From Paenibacillaceae bacterium (GTDB lineage Bacteria > Bacillota > Clostridia > Lachnospirales > Lachnospiraceae): a stretch of 64,000 nucleotides of DNA. The position numbers and the translations under genes are program-made. Where the stretch lies: assembly GCA_015057705.1 (NCBI GenBank), contig SVDU01000015.1:62001-126000 (forward strand), read 5' to 3'. Positions 18,581 through 29,053 of this stretch are shown here, piece after piece. Numbering within the stretch: the stretch's first letter is position 1; each line of letters starts with the position of its first letter. Below the pieces are notes generated by a model, which made no database searches, was not told the origin of the DNA, and saw only the letters and a program-made list of their open reading frames with translations.

Positions 18581-18591
18581 TCTGACACCTC

Positions 18592-19995
18592 CTATTCGCC
18601 TGAAGCTTCAGCGGTGGTTTCCTTATAATACTGGTCTAATACCTTGGTATCGACACGATCCAGCTCCGCTCTTGGGAGCAGACCAAGCAGCTCCCAGCCG
18701 ATGGTTAATGTCTCAAGAATATTTCTGTTGGAGTGATTTCCCTGTCCCACAAAGCGTTCTTCAAATGCTTTGCCGAATATCAGATACTTTTTATCAATGG
18801 GGGAAAGTTCATCTTCACCAATTACGGAAGCCAGAGCTCTTGCGTCACCTACCTTGGCGTAACAGGAAAACAGCTGGTTCGCCACGCCCTGGTGGTCCGC
18901 CCTGGTAAATCCTTCTCCGATTCCATCCTTCATCAGACGGCTTAGGGACGGGAGCACGTTAATGGGTGGATAAACAGACTGTCCGTATAAGTTCCGGTCC
19001 AAAACGATCTGTCCCTCTGTGATATAACCGGTGAGATCAGGGATTGGATGGGTGATGTCATCATTTGGCATGGTTAAAATGGGAATCTGGGTAACAGATC
19101 CATGCCGCCCTTTTACGATGCCTGCTCTCTCATAGATGGATGCCAGCTCGCTGTACAGATAGCCGGGATAACCTTTTCTTGATGGGATTTCTCCCTTGGA
19201 GGAAGAAACCTCACGAAGTGCCTCTGCATAAGCTGTCATATCCGTTAAAATAACCAGGATATGCATTCCCTTTTCAAAAGCCAGGTATTCTGCCAGAGTA
19301 AGCGCCACTTTTGGCGTAATAAGACGTTCTACCACCGGATCATTGGCCAGGTTAATAAACATTGCCACATGGTCGGATACGCCGCTTTCCTCAAAGGTAC
19401 GACGGAAGAAATCTGCCACGTCGTATTTCACGCCCATGGCAGCAAATACAACGGCAAATTTTTCGCTGGATTCGGAATTATCACCTAAGGATGCCTGTTG
19501 TACAATTTGTGCAGCCAGCTCATCATGGGGAAGACCGTTTCCCGAGAATATGGGTAGCTTCTGACCGCGTATTAAGGTCATCAGGCCGTCAATGGCTGAG
19601 ATTCCGGTACGGATATAATCTCTGGGATACTCTCTGGTAACGGGATTTAATGGCTTACCATTAATATCAAGATAGATATCTGAGTTGATATCACCCAGTC
19701 CGTCAATGGGTTGCCCGATCCCGTTAAATGTTCTCCCCAGCATGTCTTCGGAAACGGCCAGTTCCATGGGGCGCCCGGTCAGTCTTGTATGGACATTTCT
19801 AAGAGCCAGTCCGTCAGTTCCTCCAAATACCTGAATAATTGCCTTATCTTCATAAACTTCAATAATACGTCCCAGTTTCTGGGTTTTACCAGCTACTGTC
19901 ATTTCCACGATTTCGTCAAAGGCAGCATTCTGGACGCCCTCTAAAACAACCAGGGGTCCGTTAATTGCACTTAAGCCTAAATATTCGATTGCCAT
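18592..19995 (-). CDS. ntpB: V/A-type ATP synthase subunit B
   Basis: A 467-residue non-catalytic head subunit. It has the alpha/beta ATPase fold without a normal P-loop ([15 protein letters not shown] in its place), as expected for subunit [32 protein letters not shown] and [15 protein letters not shown] are family landmarks. It alternates with subunit A in the hexamer. It begins 14 bp after subunit A with AAGGAGG. Confidence 0.95.
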   Translation of the reverse strand: MAIEYLGLSAINGPLVVLEGVQNAAFDEIVEMTVAGKTQKLGRIIEVYEDKAIIQVFGGTDGLALRNVHTRLTGRPMELAVSEDMLGRTFNGIGQPIDGLGDINSDIYLDINGKPLNPVTREYPRDYIRTGISAIDGLMTLIRGQKLPIFSGNGLPHDELAAQIVQQASLGDNSESSEKFAVVFAAMGVKYDVADFFRRTFEESGVSDHVAMFINLANDPVVERLITPKVALTLAEYLAFEKGMHILVILTDMTAYAEALREVSSSKGEIPSRKGYPGYLYSELASIYERAGIVKGRHGSVTQIPILTMPNDDITHPIPDLTGYITEGQIVLDRNLYGQSVYPPINVLPSLSRLMKDGIGEGFTRADHQGVANQLFSCYAKVGDARALASVIGEDELSPIDKKYLIFGKAFEERFVGQGNHSNRNILETLTIGWELLGLLPRAELDRVDTKVLDQYYKETTAEASGE

Positions 19996-20009
19996 CGTCT
20001 GCCTCCTTC

Positions 20010-21776
20010 CTATGCGTTTCGTTCTATGACAGAATCATAAAAGTTATCAATCTGTTTTTTATAGTCATCAAATAGATCCAGTCTGTCGTTTGGCACATCG
20101 TATTTCAGAGATATAATCTTATCAAAGACAGGATCTTCTTTGAGGACAGACATGGGCATTCCCATTGAAACCAGGGAACGGGACTTTTTATACAGATAGA
20201 GAATTAAGTCCATCATCTTAAACTGCTTTTCCATTGGAACGCAGGTGTCGTCCTTATGGAAGGCATTCTGCTGTAAGAATCCGATTCGGATGACCTTGGC
20301 AATCTCTAAAATCAGCTTTTGATCATCAGGAAGCATATCTCCGCCAATCAGTTTTACAATCTCCATCAGACTGCTTTCCTGTGTCAGGATAAATACCATA
20401 CGGTTTCTGTAATCCACAAACTTTTTATCTACCTTCTCCAGGTACCAGGGAGCCAGATCCGTTAAATACTCGGAATAGCTGCTAAGCCAGTGAATAGCCG
20501 GGAAATGACGCTCGTTGGCCAGATTCCGGTCAAGACCCCAGAAGCAGCGGACAAAACGTTTTGTGTTTTGTGTTACGGGCTCTGAGAAATCGCCTCCCTG
20601 AGGAGAAACCGCACCGATAATCGTAACGGAGCCTTCTGTCCCGTTGATATTCTGCATCATACCTGCACGCTCGTAGAAAGCGGATAAACGTGAGGCTAAA
20701 TAAGCAGGAAAGCCTTCTTCTGCAGGCATCTCTTCCAAACGGCCGGATAATTCACGAAGTGCCTCTGCCCACCTGGAGGTGGAATCTGCCATGATGGCTA
20801 CGTGATACCCCATATCTCGGTAATATTCTGCCAGTGTAAGACCGGAATAAAGGCTGGCCTCACGGGCGGCTACCGGCATATTGGAGGTGTTGGCGATCAG
20901 AGTAGTCCGGTCCATTAAGGGGTTGCCGGAACGGGGGTCGATTAATTGAGAGAATTCTTCCAGTACCTGAGTCATCTCATTACCCCGCTCTCCGCATCCG
21001 ATATAGATAATGATATCAGCATCGGACCATTTGGCAATCTGATGCTGGGTCATGGTTTTACCAGTACCAAAACCTCCCGGAATACAGGCTGTACCGCCCT
21101 TGGCAAGAGGGAAGAGGGTATCAATAATTCTCTGACCGGTAATAAGCGGTTTGGTAGCCGGATATCGTTTTAATGTAGGTCTTGGAACCCGGATAGGCCA
21201 CTTCTGTGTCATTGTCAGCTGTTTTTCTGTTCCGTCAGAAAGCTTTAGTGTAATGATTGGGTCAGATATGGTATAAGCGCCGTCTTCTGCCACATCAAGT
21301 ACGATTCCCTCCACATCAGGGGGTATCATTACCTTGTGAACGATGGCAGGTGTTTCTGGTACTTCTGCGATAATTGCGCCAGGAAGTAAGTGGTCGCCTT
21401 TTTTAACCGTAATATGGGTCTGCCAGAGTTTTTCGGTATCAAGAGAATCCACGTGGATCCCTCTGTCAATATAAGCGCCTCCTGTTTTTGCAATCTCGCT
21501 TAAGGGGCGTTCGATACCGTCGAAAATATTGTTGAGAATTCCGGGAGCCAGAGTTACGGAAACAGGATACCCTGTGGAAGTGACTGTTTCACCTGGTTTT
21601 ATACCGCTGGTCTCCTCGTATACCTGAACGATGGTGCGGCGGTCCGTAAGTCCGATCACCTCTCCGACTAAATGATCTTTCCCCACATGGACCATTTCAT
21701 TCATTCTGAATCCGGGATCGCCCTTTAAATAAATGACGGGGCCGTTGATGCCGGAAATGGTACCTGTATTAGTCAT
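20010..21776 (-). CDS. ntpA: V/A-type ATP synthase catalytic subunit A
   Basis: A 588-residue catalytic subunit. The P-loop is [13 protein letters not shown] (about residue 228), Walker B lies near the conserved [13 protein letters not shown], and the non-homologous insert of about 90 residues typical of V/A-type A subunits is present (the region around [15 protein letters not shown]). It hydrolyses or makes ATP at the head. Its ATG overlaps the end of subunit E by 8 bp, so translation is coupled. Confidence 0.96.
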   Translation of the reverse strand: MTNTGTISGINGPVIYLKGDPGFRMNEMVHVGKDHLVGEVIGLTDRRTIVQVYEETSGIKPGETVTSTGYPVSVTLAPGILNNIFDGIERPLSEIAKTGGAYIDRGIHVDSLDTEKLWQTHITVKKGDHLLPGAIIAEVPETPAIVHKVMIPPDVEGIVLDVAEDGAYTISDPIITLKLSDGTEKQLTMTQKWPIRVPRPTLKRYPATKPLITGQRIIDTLFPLAKGGTACIPGGFGTGKTMTQHQIAKWSDADIIIYIGCGERGNEMTQVLEEFSQLIDPRSGNPLMDRTTLIANTSNMPVAAREASLYSGLTLAEYYRDMGYHVAIMADSTSRWAEALRELSGRLEEMPAEEGFPAYLASRLSAFYERAGMMQNINGTEGSVTIIGAVSPQGGDFSEPVTQNTKRFVRCFWGLDRNLANERHFPAIHWLSSYSEYLTDLAPWYLEKVDKKFVDYRNRMVFILTQESSLMEIVKLIGGDMLPDDQKLILEIAKVIRIGFLQQNAFHKDDTCVPMEKQFKMMDLILYLYKKSRSLVSMGMPMSVLKEDPVFDKIISLKYDVPNDRLDLFDDYKKQIDNFYDSVIERNA

Positions 21777-22371
21777 TTTCCGTACCTCCCATCAAATCTT
21801 TTATATTAAACCGGAAATCCCGTTTTGCCTCCGCCAGTTTTGTCTGGAAGGAGTTATCAATTAAAATGTGTCTGTTAGGAATCACGGCTCTTGTTCCGCC
21901 CATGAATGAATACTCACTGACCCGGATATCAGCGCTCTCCGGTAAGGACAGGCTTCTGATTTTTTCCTCGTCAGCAGGATCAATGTAGATGGTAATAAAT
22001 TCTTTTCCTGCCAGTTCCTTTGCTTCCCTGATTTCCTTTTCAATCAGCTCTGTATACTGGGGGGTGTTCCTGAAATGATTTACCATCTCCTGTAACTCCT
22101 GAAACAGTTTTTCTTTTAATTCATCTTGTTTTTTTCCAAATTCACGCTTTGTGCCGATCTGCTCTAAGGAGAGCTGTTTGTTAATCTCCCGCTCGATCTG
22201 TTCGCTTTCTGATGCCACCTGCTGTCTGGCTCTGCGTTTTGCATCCTCTTGATGTTCTGAAAAGGTCTGCTCTAAGGCAGTGGTATATTCATCAAGCATC
22301 TTTGCACTGCGGGACCTGGCATCTTCCATACAAAACTCAAGGAAGTGCTGCAATTTTTCCTCAGTTGTCAA
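21769..22371 (-). CDS. ntpE: V/A-type ATP synthase subunit E (peripheral stalk)
   Basis: A 200-residue, strongly coiled-coil protein with a C-terminal globular cap. It pairs with the short H/G-like helix protein to form the peripheral stalk. A TTG at 22371 is preferred as start because AGAGGTGG precedes it; an in-frame GTG at 22380 lies within that ribosome site. It sits between F and A, as usual. Confidence 0.88.
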   Translation of the reverse strand: MTTEEKLQHFLEFCMEDARSRSAKMLDEYTTALEQTFSEHQEDAKRRARQQVASESEQIEREINKQLSLEQIGTKREFGKKQDELKEKLFQELQEMVNHFRNTPQYTELIEKEIREAKELAGKEFITIYIDPADEEKIRSLSLPESADIRVSEYSFMGGTRAVIPNRHILIDNSFQTKLAEAKRDFRFNIKDLMGGTEND

Positions 22372-22387
22372 GATGACCACCTCTTTC

Positions 22388-22696
22388 TTATAGTTTTAAT
22401 CCGATTGCTTCGTTGACATAGTCCGTGATAAAGTTGGGCTTGCGGCCAGTACCGTGGCGGTCAGGGATTTCAATAATTAACGGCAGCTTGCGGTTTAATT
22501 TTACATCATTAATGATGTCAGGAAATGCTTTCCCGAATTTTTCCGTCAAGAGGATGATCCCGATCTCTTTGTCGGCCAGAACCTTATCAAGCTGGCTTTT
22601 CAATTCTGCTTTTTCATGAACGACAGCGCCTTCTACGCCGGCCAGTCTCATACCTGTCCAGGTATCCACATTGTCGCTGATCAGATACATTTTCAT
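22388..22696 (-). CDS. ntpG: V/A-type ATP synthase subunit F
   Basis: A 102-residue Rossmann-like central-stalk subunit that binds subunit D. MYLISDNVDTWTGMRLAGV, the central GIILLTEKF and PLIIEIPDRHG are the family landmarks. It lies 3 bp after the K subunit gene. Confidence 0.92.
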   Translation of the reverse strand: MKMYLISDNVDTWTGMRLAGVEGAVVHEKAELKSQLDKVLADKEIGIILLTEKFGKAFPDIINDVKLNRKLPLIIEIPDRHGTGRKPNFITDYVNEAIGLKL

Positions 22697-22699
22697 AAA

Positions 22700-23131
22700 T
22701 TATAATTTACCTAAGATCATGAAGGATATGATCAGGCCATAGAGACAAACACCTTCGGCAAGACCTACGAAGATCAGTGATTTACCAAGTATGGAACCAT
22801 CCTCGCTGATGGCACCCAGTGCTGCACTTGCTGCTGCGGATACAGCGATTCCGCCGCCGATGCAGGCAAGACCGGTAGAAAGAGCGGCTGCCAGATATCC
22901 CATTCCTGCAACGCTAGCAGAAGCATTTGCAGCAGCTTCTGCAGCATGTGCCTGGCCGTTAAAGAGAAAAATACCGGATACAGCAATGGTGCCAAGGAAC
23001 AGAAGTAAGTTAATTCCCAGCGCTTTTTTATAACGCCCCTTTGATTTTTCCCCCATGGCAAAAGCTCCGAACGGGATTGCAATGCTTAAAAGTAATGCAG
23101 CTGCTAATGTAATTTTTACTAAAGTTGACAT
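22700..23131 (-). CDS. ntpK: V/A-type ATP synthase subunit K (membrane rotor ring)
   Basis: A 143-residue proteolipid with four hydrophobic helices. Only the last carries the ion-binding carboxylate (Glu in VGLAEGVCLYG). The first helix pair has none, so the ring would have one site per four helices, as in other V-type rings. The Gln and Ser/Thr ligands of sodium-binding rings are not seen beside that Glu, which argues weakly for protons. AGGAGG precedes the ATG. Confidence 0.9.
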   Translation of the reverse strand: MSTLVKITLAAALLLSIAIPFGAFAMGEKSKGRYKKALGINLLLFLGTIAVSGIFLFNGQAHAAEAAANASASVAGMGYLAAALSTGLACIGGGIAVSAAASAALGAISEDGSILGKSLIFVGLAEGVCLYGLIISFMILGKL

Positions 23132-23152
23132 ATTGGTTTCCTCCTGAAATAA

Positions 23153-25081
23153 TTAATTTTTCTTTCCGTAAGGTTTAAATGCACGGCCGGTTCCACGGTA
23201 AAAGCGGCTGAATAATTCATAATATTCCAGACGAAGAACCTGAATTCCTACAATCAGTCCTTCCATGCCGCAGACAAATAGGTTGCCTAAGATCACACCA
23301 ATCCAGTTGGGGTTGCCGGCCTCTGCTCCGGAAAGCATTAATACAACTCCCATCATGGCAGCGTGGCTGATTGCAAAAGCACCCACTCTGACAAAGGAAA
23401 GCGTATTGGAAAAATAACTTAAGAGAACTTCAAACAGTTCAAAAAAACCCTGTATAACAAACATAGCCTTGCCTTCCGGCAGGACCGCGGCTTTGCGCTC
23501 CAGCAGGGCGGTTAGCGGTTCTTTAAAGAATATTAGCAGAAGCGGAAGTCCGAACATTAAAATTAAGATTGCGGATGCCGGTATTGGATTGCCTGTCATA
23601 TAAAGAACAATGGTAAGGACAAGGCTTGCATAAAAGATAAGTCCGGCGGCGCCGTTGGTATCAAAAAACGTTCGCTCCGGATCATGTGACCGGATGCTGT
23701 TTATGATATTGAGTATCATGGTAAGAAGTATAATCCCCATACCAATGCAAATTGCAGCAATAAATACGGTATTCAGTTTACCGATAAACGGCAGATTGGT
23801 CATATGCTCCATTGGACGCAGCCATACGGCATGAATCACATCTTCAAATCCAAATACGCTGCCAAACAGGAATCCGAAAATGGTGGAAAAGAAGCCGCAG
23901 CAGGATATGATGGCAGCCAGGCTGATCTTTTTCAGACGGAAAAGAAGAAATCCGCCAAAGAGAAGGCAAAGTCCCTGACCAACGTCCCCGAACATGAAAC
24001 CAAACAGGAATGAATAAGTAATCCCAATGAGAATCGTAGGATCGATCTCATTATATGCCGGAAGACCGTACATTTTTATAAACAGTTCAAATGGCTGAAA
24101 TAACCGGGGATTTAACAGCTTTGTGGGAGGATCGCTCATAATGTTACTGTGGTCATCTTCCACGATGCAGAAAGTCTTCTCGTCATTGGAGATTTCTTTC
24201 TGGAATGCCCTGGCGTCCCGGAAGCTCATCCAGCCGCAGAGAATGTAAAAGGTATTGATATTCTGCCTGGTGCAGGCAGCAAGCTTTCTTACATTAAAAT
24301 TAGTGGAAAAAGTCTCCAGACGGTTTAGTGCGGATAACAGATCAACCCGTTTTGTCTCCAGAACCTGCTCCAGATCCTTTTTAATGGCATTCTGTTCTGT
24401 CTCAAGCACCTTTATTTTATCCTGGAGGGTATGAATGGCATCGGAAGGAGTACCTTTATACTCGTCAGGTACAAAGAAACGTTCAAAATGCATGGACGAA
24501 TAAATGGCATCAATCTGATTAGAGATTGTATCCGGGACAAAGTAAACCAGCCAGACGTATTCTGAATCTTCCCTGCATTTATAAAGTACGGTGTCTATGG
24601 TGTCGTAAACGTAGCTTTCGAATTTGTTATAGTATTCATGTAAAATTCGCCCGAAACGGAATTTGATGTATTTAAAATGCAATATGGAACTTAAATCGTA
24701 GTTCAGTCCCGTAAACGGTATTATTTTATCCAGAGACTGGTTTAAGGCATCAATTTTTTCCTGATATTCTGCCTGCGCAGTGGTCAGTTCTTCTACCTGA
24801 GAGCCAATTTCCTCAACCGTTCTGACCGCGTCTTCAATTGATACATCCTTTAAGTCTGCATTAGTAATGTTATCAGAAAGAAGTCTGGATAACTCCTGGG
24901 CGCGCTGATAGGTGTCCTTATATGGATTGGTTTCTATATAAGGCCGTAGATCTTTTACCGTTTTCAGCTCGGACAACGCATTTTCCAAATGAATTTCATA
25001 TTTGGACAGATAGGTATCTATGACCCGGTCAATATCTTCTTTTGGTCCGGTAATACTTAAAAACTTCATTTTTTCAATCAC
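23153..25081 (-). CDS. ntpI: V/A-type ATP synthase subunit I (a-type, ion channel)
   Basis: A 642-residue subunit with a long cytoplasmic N-terminal half (about 1-330, helical arms that hold the peripheral stalks) and seven or eight C-terminal membrane helices. FGFMFGDVGQGLCLLFGG is the family signature and SFVRVGAFAISHAAM carries the essential Arg of the ion half-channels. The start is a GTG at 25081, after GGGGGTAGC. Confidence 0.93.
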   Translation of the reverse strand: MIEKMKFLSITGPKEDIDRVIDTYLSKYEIHLENALSELKTVKDLRPYIETNPYKDTYQRAQELSRLLSDNITNADLKDVSIEDAVRTVEEIGSQVEELTTAQAEYQEKIDALNQSLDKIIPFTGLNYDLSSILHFKYIKFRFGRILHEYYNKFESYVYDTIDTVLYKCREDSEYVWLVYFVPDTISNQIDAIYSSMHFERFFVPDEYKGTPSDAIHTLQDKIKVLETEQNAIKKDLEQVLETKRVDLLSALNRLETFSTNFNVRKLAACTRQNINTFYILCGWMSFRDARAFQKEISNDEKTFCIVEDDHSNIMSDPPTKLLNPRLFQPFELFIKMYGLPAYNEIDPTILIGITYSFLFGFMFGDVGQGLCLLFGGFLLFRLKKISLAAIISCCGFFSTIFGFLFGSVFGFEDVIHAVWLRPMEHMTNLPFIGKLNTVFIAAICIGMGIILLTMILNIINSIRSHDPERTFFDTNGAAGLIFYASLVLTIVLYMTGNPIPASAILILMFGLPLLLIFFKEPLTALLERKAAVLPEGKAMFVIQGFFELFEVLLSYFSNTLSFVRVGAFAISHAAMMGVVLMLSGAEAGNPNWIGVILGNLFVCGMEGLIVGIQVLRLEYYELFSRFYRGTGRAFKPYGKKN

Positions 25082-25098
25082 AGGAAAAGCTACCCCCT

Positions 25099-26145
25099 TT
25101 ACTGTTTAACTACATAGGAGATAATTTCTTCCGGTTTCAGCTGATACCGGATACTCTCTATGAGTGTTATTATTTTTTGGATTTCCTCCTCCTTTAAATA
25201 AAGATAGGAATTTAATGTCGCGATGGAATAAGGATTCTGTCTGCTTGTGGAACGGTATATCTTATCAAGAACCTCACTGGTAAGCTGCTCTAAGTCCGGC
25301 TTCTCCCTTACATCCATATCTGCCTTCTGGCCGTAATAGGTAGTTTTAAGGACAGCAAAAAACTCATCCATAGTCCCGGCTTCTACTAATTTTGCAGTCT
25401 GATCCTTTTTTAAATGATAATGAAAAGGAATAAGAAGTGCATAAATATCAGCGGATTGTAAGTGGTAATATTTAAGGGAACGGTATATCCACTGAATATT
25501 AAGCAAATCCAGTTTACTGCCAAAACATTGGATTAAAAGTTCCTGGGACTTTTTGTTTAGGTATTTACTCATTACTTTCCAGATTGTTTTAAAATAAAGC
25601 AGATCCAGATGTACTTCATAATCAAACAGTGTGGTTTCGGTTCCCTCTTCTAAATGGATCAGAAGATCGTAATAGATGGAGCCCTCCAGATTTGCGATAA
25701 ATTCATGTAAATTTGCGGAAGAGGAAAGCTTCATTAAATCCAGTGAAGAATGTTTGAAAAAAAAGTCCCTGAACACAGAAAGATCGATATCCAGCTGGTT
25801 ACGTCCCATGGCGTTACGGAAACATTTTTTCAGGATATCGATTTCAAAGTGCATAAAATATAAGTCAAGGAATTTACGCTGTGTTAAGTTGGAAAAACGG
25901 TAGAGCTTTGCAAAATCCTGGTACAGGGACAGGATAAGCCGCTGTTCAATCGCACCCCGGTGAAGTTTTTCATCATCCACATCGGAAAACAAGCCCTCAT
26001 AGGCCTTTAAATGTCTTAAATACTCCACTGCATCGGGAACTGTTTCAAGAGCAGCCATATCACGGAACTGGCTGTCGGAGATCAGATGGCTTTCCATCGC
26101 CCGTACCTTGGTCGTCAAACCGCTGTAGGATAACAGATTTCCCAT
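25099..26145 (-). CDS. ntpC: V/A-type ATP synthase subunit C (d-type coupling subunit)
   Basis: A 348-residue helical funnel protein that joins the central stalk to the K ring. FSDVDDEKLHRGAIEQRL near the start, the internal Y-rich helices and the LKPEEIISYV end match the archaeal/bacterial subunit C family. AAAGGAG precedes the ATG; it lies 4 bp after the H-like subunit. Confidence 0.9.
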   Translation of the reverse strand: MGNLLSYSGLTTKVRAMESHLISDSQFRDMAALETVPDAVEYLRHLKAYEGLFSDVDDEKLHRGAIEQRLILSLYQDFAKLYRFSNLTQRKFLDLYFMHFEIDILKKCFRNAMGRNQLDIDLSVFRDFFFKHSSLDLMKLSSSANLHEFIANLEGSIYYDLLIHLEEGTETTLFDYEVHLDLLYFKTIWKVMSKYLNKKSQELLIQCFGSKLDLLNIQWIYRSLKYYHLQSADIYALLIPFHYHLKKDQTAKLVEAGTMDEFFAVLKTTYYGQKADMDVREKPDLEQLTSEVLDKIYRSTSRQNPYSIATLNSYLYLKEEEIQKIITLIESIRYQLKPEEIISYVVKQ

Positions 26146-26149
26146 TGAA

Positions 26150-26461
26150 TCACTCCTTTATCATGTTATTGAATAGTTCCTCTGCATATTGGGTATGATG
26201 GACTTCAAAGTTTTTTTCCATAGCCTTCAGGATTTCCTGCAATTCATCCCGTTGTTTCTTTAAGCGTTGATTCATTTTGATTTCCATACCTGCTCTCAGT
26301 TTCTCTATTTCTTTTTCTGTTTCTTGTTCCAGCTGGGCATCAAATGCAGCAGTGCGTTCATCCATTTCTTTTGCAAACGCTTTTTTCTGTTCATTGGCAT
26401 GTTCCATGATGGAAGTGGCAGCTGATTCGATCTCAGATATTTTATCAATCACAACATCCAT
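26150..26461 (-). CDS. V/A-type ATP synthase subunit H/G-like peripheral-stalk helix
   Basis: A 103-residue, highly charged coiled-coil protein and the first gene of the operon, the position of AhaH/NtpF in related operons. It would pair with subunit E. The start at 26461 is set by AAGGAGGG 7 nt upstream. An upstream in-frame ATG (26563) would add a hydrophobic N-terminus but has no ribosome site, and AT-rich DNA there looks non-coding. Confidence 0.82.
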   Translation of the reverse strand: MDVVIDKISEIESAATSIMEHANEQKKAFAKEMDERTAAFDAQLEQETEKEIEKLRAGMEIKMNQRLKKQRDELQEILKAMEKNFEVHHTQYAEELFNNMIKE

Positions 26462-26631
26462 TTTTTGCCCTCCTTTTGTGAATAGTGAACTAAATAAAAA
26501 GGTTCTAATTATTAATAATACTACAATTAAAAAAAATTTCCATAGTAAATTGGAAAAAAACAAATAGAAGTCTGAATTTTAACATAAATATAAAGTATGC
26601 CAACAGTACTATACTTATGCATTATATACAT

Positions 26632-26675
26632 ATAAAAGCGAAGATCAAAAGCAGGTTTACTTTTGTTCTTCGCTT
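26632..26675 (-). terminator. terminator between the SH3 gene and the V-ATPase operon
   Basis: The stem is 26636-26651 with 26660-26675 (one or two mismatches). TTTTATAT follows on the minus strand. Confidence 0.75.
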
Positions 26676-26682
26676 CATAATA

Positions 26683-27762
26683 TTATTGACTTGCGGCTTT
26701 CGTGGTTTCGGAAGCCGATTCTGATTCTGATTTACCAGTTCCTTCCATGACGGTTAAAAATTCCGTTGCTACGTAGGCCTGTTTCCCTTCAAATGTGATA
26801 ACGGTCCATTTATCATCATAGGTATCAACATACTCCACAACAGTACCAGATGCAAGGCTTCCAAGCTTTGTGCTGTCGGAAGCAGGTTTGGACCGGACAT
26901 TAAGTTTACTTTTAGTTGTATAAACTTTCGGAGGCTCTGTTTCTGTTTCTGCAGGCTCAGTAACAACTTCCGCAGTAGTAGATATTGGCTCTGAAGTAAC
27001 CTCTGTTGAAATCTCTGTAGGCACAGTCTCATTCTTTTTATCTTTCCCTGGTATCAGCTTTACAATAATCACCACAACAACAAAAAGAAGTAAAAATATA
27101 AGAAGCGGCTTTAATAAACCGGATAAATCAGAACGTCTGTTTTTAATACGGCGTCGGCTTCTGTTTTGAGGAGCCGGGCGTCTGTCATTTCTTGGCGCAG
27201 TACCCTGAGGTGGTCTTTGACCTGATCTGGAACCAGAACTCTGTGGTGCTCTGCGGGAAGAACCGGTATTGGCCCTTTGAGGCGTTCCTGTTCTTCTGGG
27301 CTCGTCTGCCGTAGCCGCAGCTCTCTGGGAGGCAGCTCTTGATGCGATGGGAGCGGCCTGTACACCTGAAGTGCGTGGTTTCTGGGCGTGTGAACCCTGA
27401 TTGCTTTTATGAAATGCGTTTGTAAAGGCAGTAACTTCAATAGAAATCAGTTTACAGGCTTCCGAAGCATCATAGGGACTGTCATTGCCCTCGTGTACTG
27501 CTTTATTACCAAGTACCCGGATCCGGTGGTAGTGATCTTTGACCGTCTGGGAAATAAATCGTCCTTCATATAACTGATCAATGCTGTCTGCCAGATCGGT
27601 TTCCACAATCAAAGCCTTTTCGGCAAGAAAATGAATCATATATTCCAGAGTCTGACGAGCTTTGATCATGACCATGTTATACTGCTTCTGGTTCATAAGT
27701 GCCTCGGTTTCCCTCAAACCCTGCTGGATTTTGATCCAGAGACTGTTATCTGTAGTTCCCAT
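26683..27762 (-). CDS. membrane protein with DUF4145-like domain and C-terminal SH3 domain
   Basis: A 359-residue protein. Residues 1-120 form a helical DUF4145-like domain (IKARQTLEYMIHFLAEKAL and RVLGNKAVHEGND). A Ser/Arg/Pro-rich linker (about 125-215), one membrane helix (LLKPLLIFLLLFVVVVIIV), a Thr/Glu-rich stalk (about 245-280) and a bacterial SH3 domain (SKLNVRSKPASDSTKLGSL) follow. The SH3 domain would face the wall. Role unknown; wall sensing is a guess. Start at 27762 follows GGAGG; a TATAAT-like -10 lies near 27806-27811. Confidence 0.8.
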   Translation of the reverse strand: MGTTDNSLWIKIQQGLRETEALMNQKQYNMVMIKARQTLEYMIHFLAEKALIVETDLADSIDQLYEGRFISQTVKDHYHRIRVLGNKAVHEGNDSPYDASEACKLISIEVTAFTNAFHKSNQGSHAQKPRTSGVQAAPIASRAASQRAAATADEPRRTGTPQRANTGSSRRAPQSSGSRSGQRPPQGTAPRNDRRPAPQNRSRRRIKNRRSDLSGLLKPLLIFLLLFVVVVIIVKLIPGKDKKNETVPTEISTEVTSEPISTTAEVVTEPAETETEPPKVYTTKSKLNVRSKPASDSTKLGSLASGTVVEYVDTYDDKWTVITFEGKQAYVATEFLTVMEGTGKSESESASETTKAASQ

Positions 27763-27859
27763 GTATTTCCTCCTTTGCAAAACGGTTATATCCTAATATA
27801 CTGACATTATACTAGATTATAGTAAATTGCGCACCTGTTATTTTATTGTTTTTGAATTT

Positions 27860-27901
27860 GTAAGAGAAAATTAAAAAATATACAGGGAGTACCTATAAAT
27901 A
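27860..27901 (+). repeat. attL of the 13.4-kb element
   Basis: Perfect 19-bp core at 27860-27878, and a 42-bp imperfect match to the right-end copy ending TATAAATA. A hairpin (TACAGGGA at 27881-27888 with TCCCTGTA at 27908-27915) overlaps its inner side and may terminate the integrase transcript. Confidence 0.78.
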
Positions 27902-27929
27902 AAGGATTCCCTGTATATAAAAAATAGCT

Positions 27930-27948
27930 GTGATACTATTTTGATACT
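27930..27948 (+). repeat. candidate integrase arm-type site, left end
   Basis: TGATACT-ATTT-TGATACT, direct heptamers 11 bp apart. The same layout occurs at 41146-41163, inside the other end. The repeat overlaps the last codons of the integrase gene. Confidence 0.6.
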
Positions 27949-28988
27949 AATTCTTGTAATTTGTTTGCAACTTCATTGTGTTTATTAGGATATAAATGAC
28001 CGTAAATGTTGTTTACCATGTCTACTGAATCCCCTATGCGTTCTGCTATAAGATAGGGAGAAAACCCCATGTCTATCAATAGGGAAACATGGCTATGCCG
28101 AATGTCATGTATGCGTATTGGCTTAATCCCGGAAGCTGCGCAGGCTTCTTTTAAACCGATGCATAGTCTATACCGGGTGATTTGAAAAAGCCTGTCCTTA
28201 GGTCCTATTCCGTAGTTCATACCTATAAAATTTTTCAAGTAATCTGTAAGGAAGGGCGGTATAGTAATAAGCCGGGTACTGCCGGCTGTTTTGGGTGAGG
28301 TAATAACGTCATTTTGATCATGTCGGTGATACGTTTTGGAAATTGATACAGTGTTTGATTTTAAGTCGATATCCTCTGGACTGAGAGCTAACAGCTCACC
28401 ACAACGTACTCCAGTATAGTATAAAGTATTAAAAGCTGTTTTGAGAGCAATATCGTCTATTTTTGATTCAAATAATTTAAAATCCTCCGGTGTCCAAAAG
28501 TCAACTCTTCCGGCTTTTAATTTACCGATTGATCCTGTAACCTTACAGGGGTTCTTTGGCAGGTCATAATATTTAACGGCATAGTTTAGGATTGCATTAA
28601 GCTGATTATATACTTGCCGCTGTGATGTTTCTTTCAAGCCCGCTTTCATAATTTTGTTTTGCCATTTTCTAATGTCTGCAGGCGTGATCTGGTTAATGGG
28701 CTTGTCTTTGAAAAATGGGACTATATGATGCATGAATAAATACCGTTTAGGCTTCATTGTGGAAGTTTTTAGACGGTGCTCCATATCTTCCATATATAAA
28801 TCATATAATGCCTGAAAACTCATATCAGGCGTTCCCTGTTGCTTTTCCAGGAACTCGCGTTCCCAGGCAGCAGCTTCTTTTTTAGTCTTAAATCCCCGTT
28901 TCATTTTGGTCTTGCGGATTCCGGTCCAGTCTGTATAGTAGAATTTGCAGTACCAGGAGCTGCGCTCTTCGTCTTTGTAAGATGGCAT
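27936..28988 (-). CDS. int: tyrosine-type site-specific integrase
   Basis: A 350-residue integrase that would recombine attP with the chromosomal attB. There is an N-terminal AP2-like arm-binding domain (about 1-55, GFKTKKEAAAWEREF), a SAM-like core-binding domain (about 62-150) and a catalytic domain (about 165-340). The catalytic residues are Arg in YYTGVRCGELLAL, His-x-x-Arg in IHDIRHSHVSLL and the nucleophile Tyr in NNIYGHLYP. Start at 28988 set by AAAGGA upstream. Its stop is 35 bp inside attL. Confidence 0.93.
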   Translation of the reverse strand: MPSYKDEERSSWYCKFYYTDWTGIRKTKMKRGFKTKKEAAAWEREFLEKQQGTPDMSFQALYDLYMEDMEHRLKTSTMKPKRYLFMHHIVPFFKDKPINQITPADIRKWQNKIMKAGLKETSQRQVYNQLNAILNYAVKYYDLPKNPCKVTGSIGKLKAGRVDFWTPEDFKLFESKIDDIALKTAFNTLYYTGVRCGELLALSPEDIDLKSNTVSISKTYHRHDQNDVITSPKTAGSTRLITIPPFLTDYLKNFIGMNYGIGPKDRLFQITRYRLCIGLKEACAASGIKPIRIHDIRHSHVSLLIDMGFSPYLIAERIGDSVDMVNNIYGHLYPNKHNEVANKLQELVSK

Positions 28989-29010
28989 AAATATCATTCC
29001 TTTCATTCTG

Positions 29011-29033
29011 GCCGGGCAGCATAGGAATGAGTG
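29011..29033 (+). repeat. 23-bp direct repeat, copy 1
   Basis: Matches 29819-29841 at 22 of 23 positions (GCCGGGCAGCAT then GGAATGAGTG). The two copies bracket the repressor/Cro module; copy 1 lies between int and the repressor. Confidence 0.75.
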
Positions 29034-29053
29034 GAATTGTGTGCTTTACTTCA

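Noticed and set aside
26462-26563. N-terminal membrane extension of the first V-ATPase subunit
   Set aside because: The upstream ATG has no ribosome site, while an ideal AAGGAGGG precedes the ATG at 26461, and family members lack such a helix.
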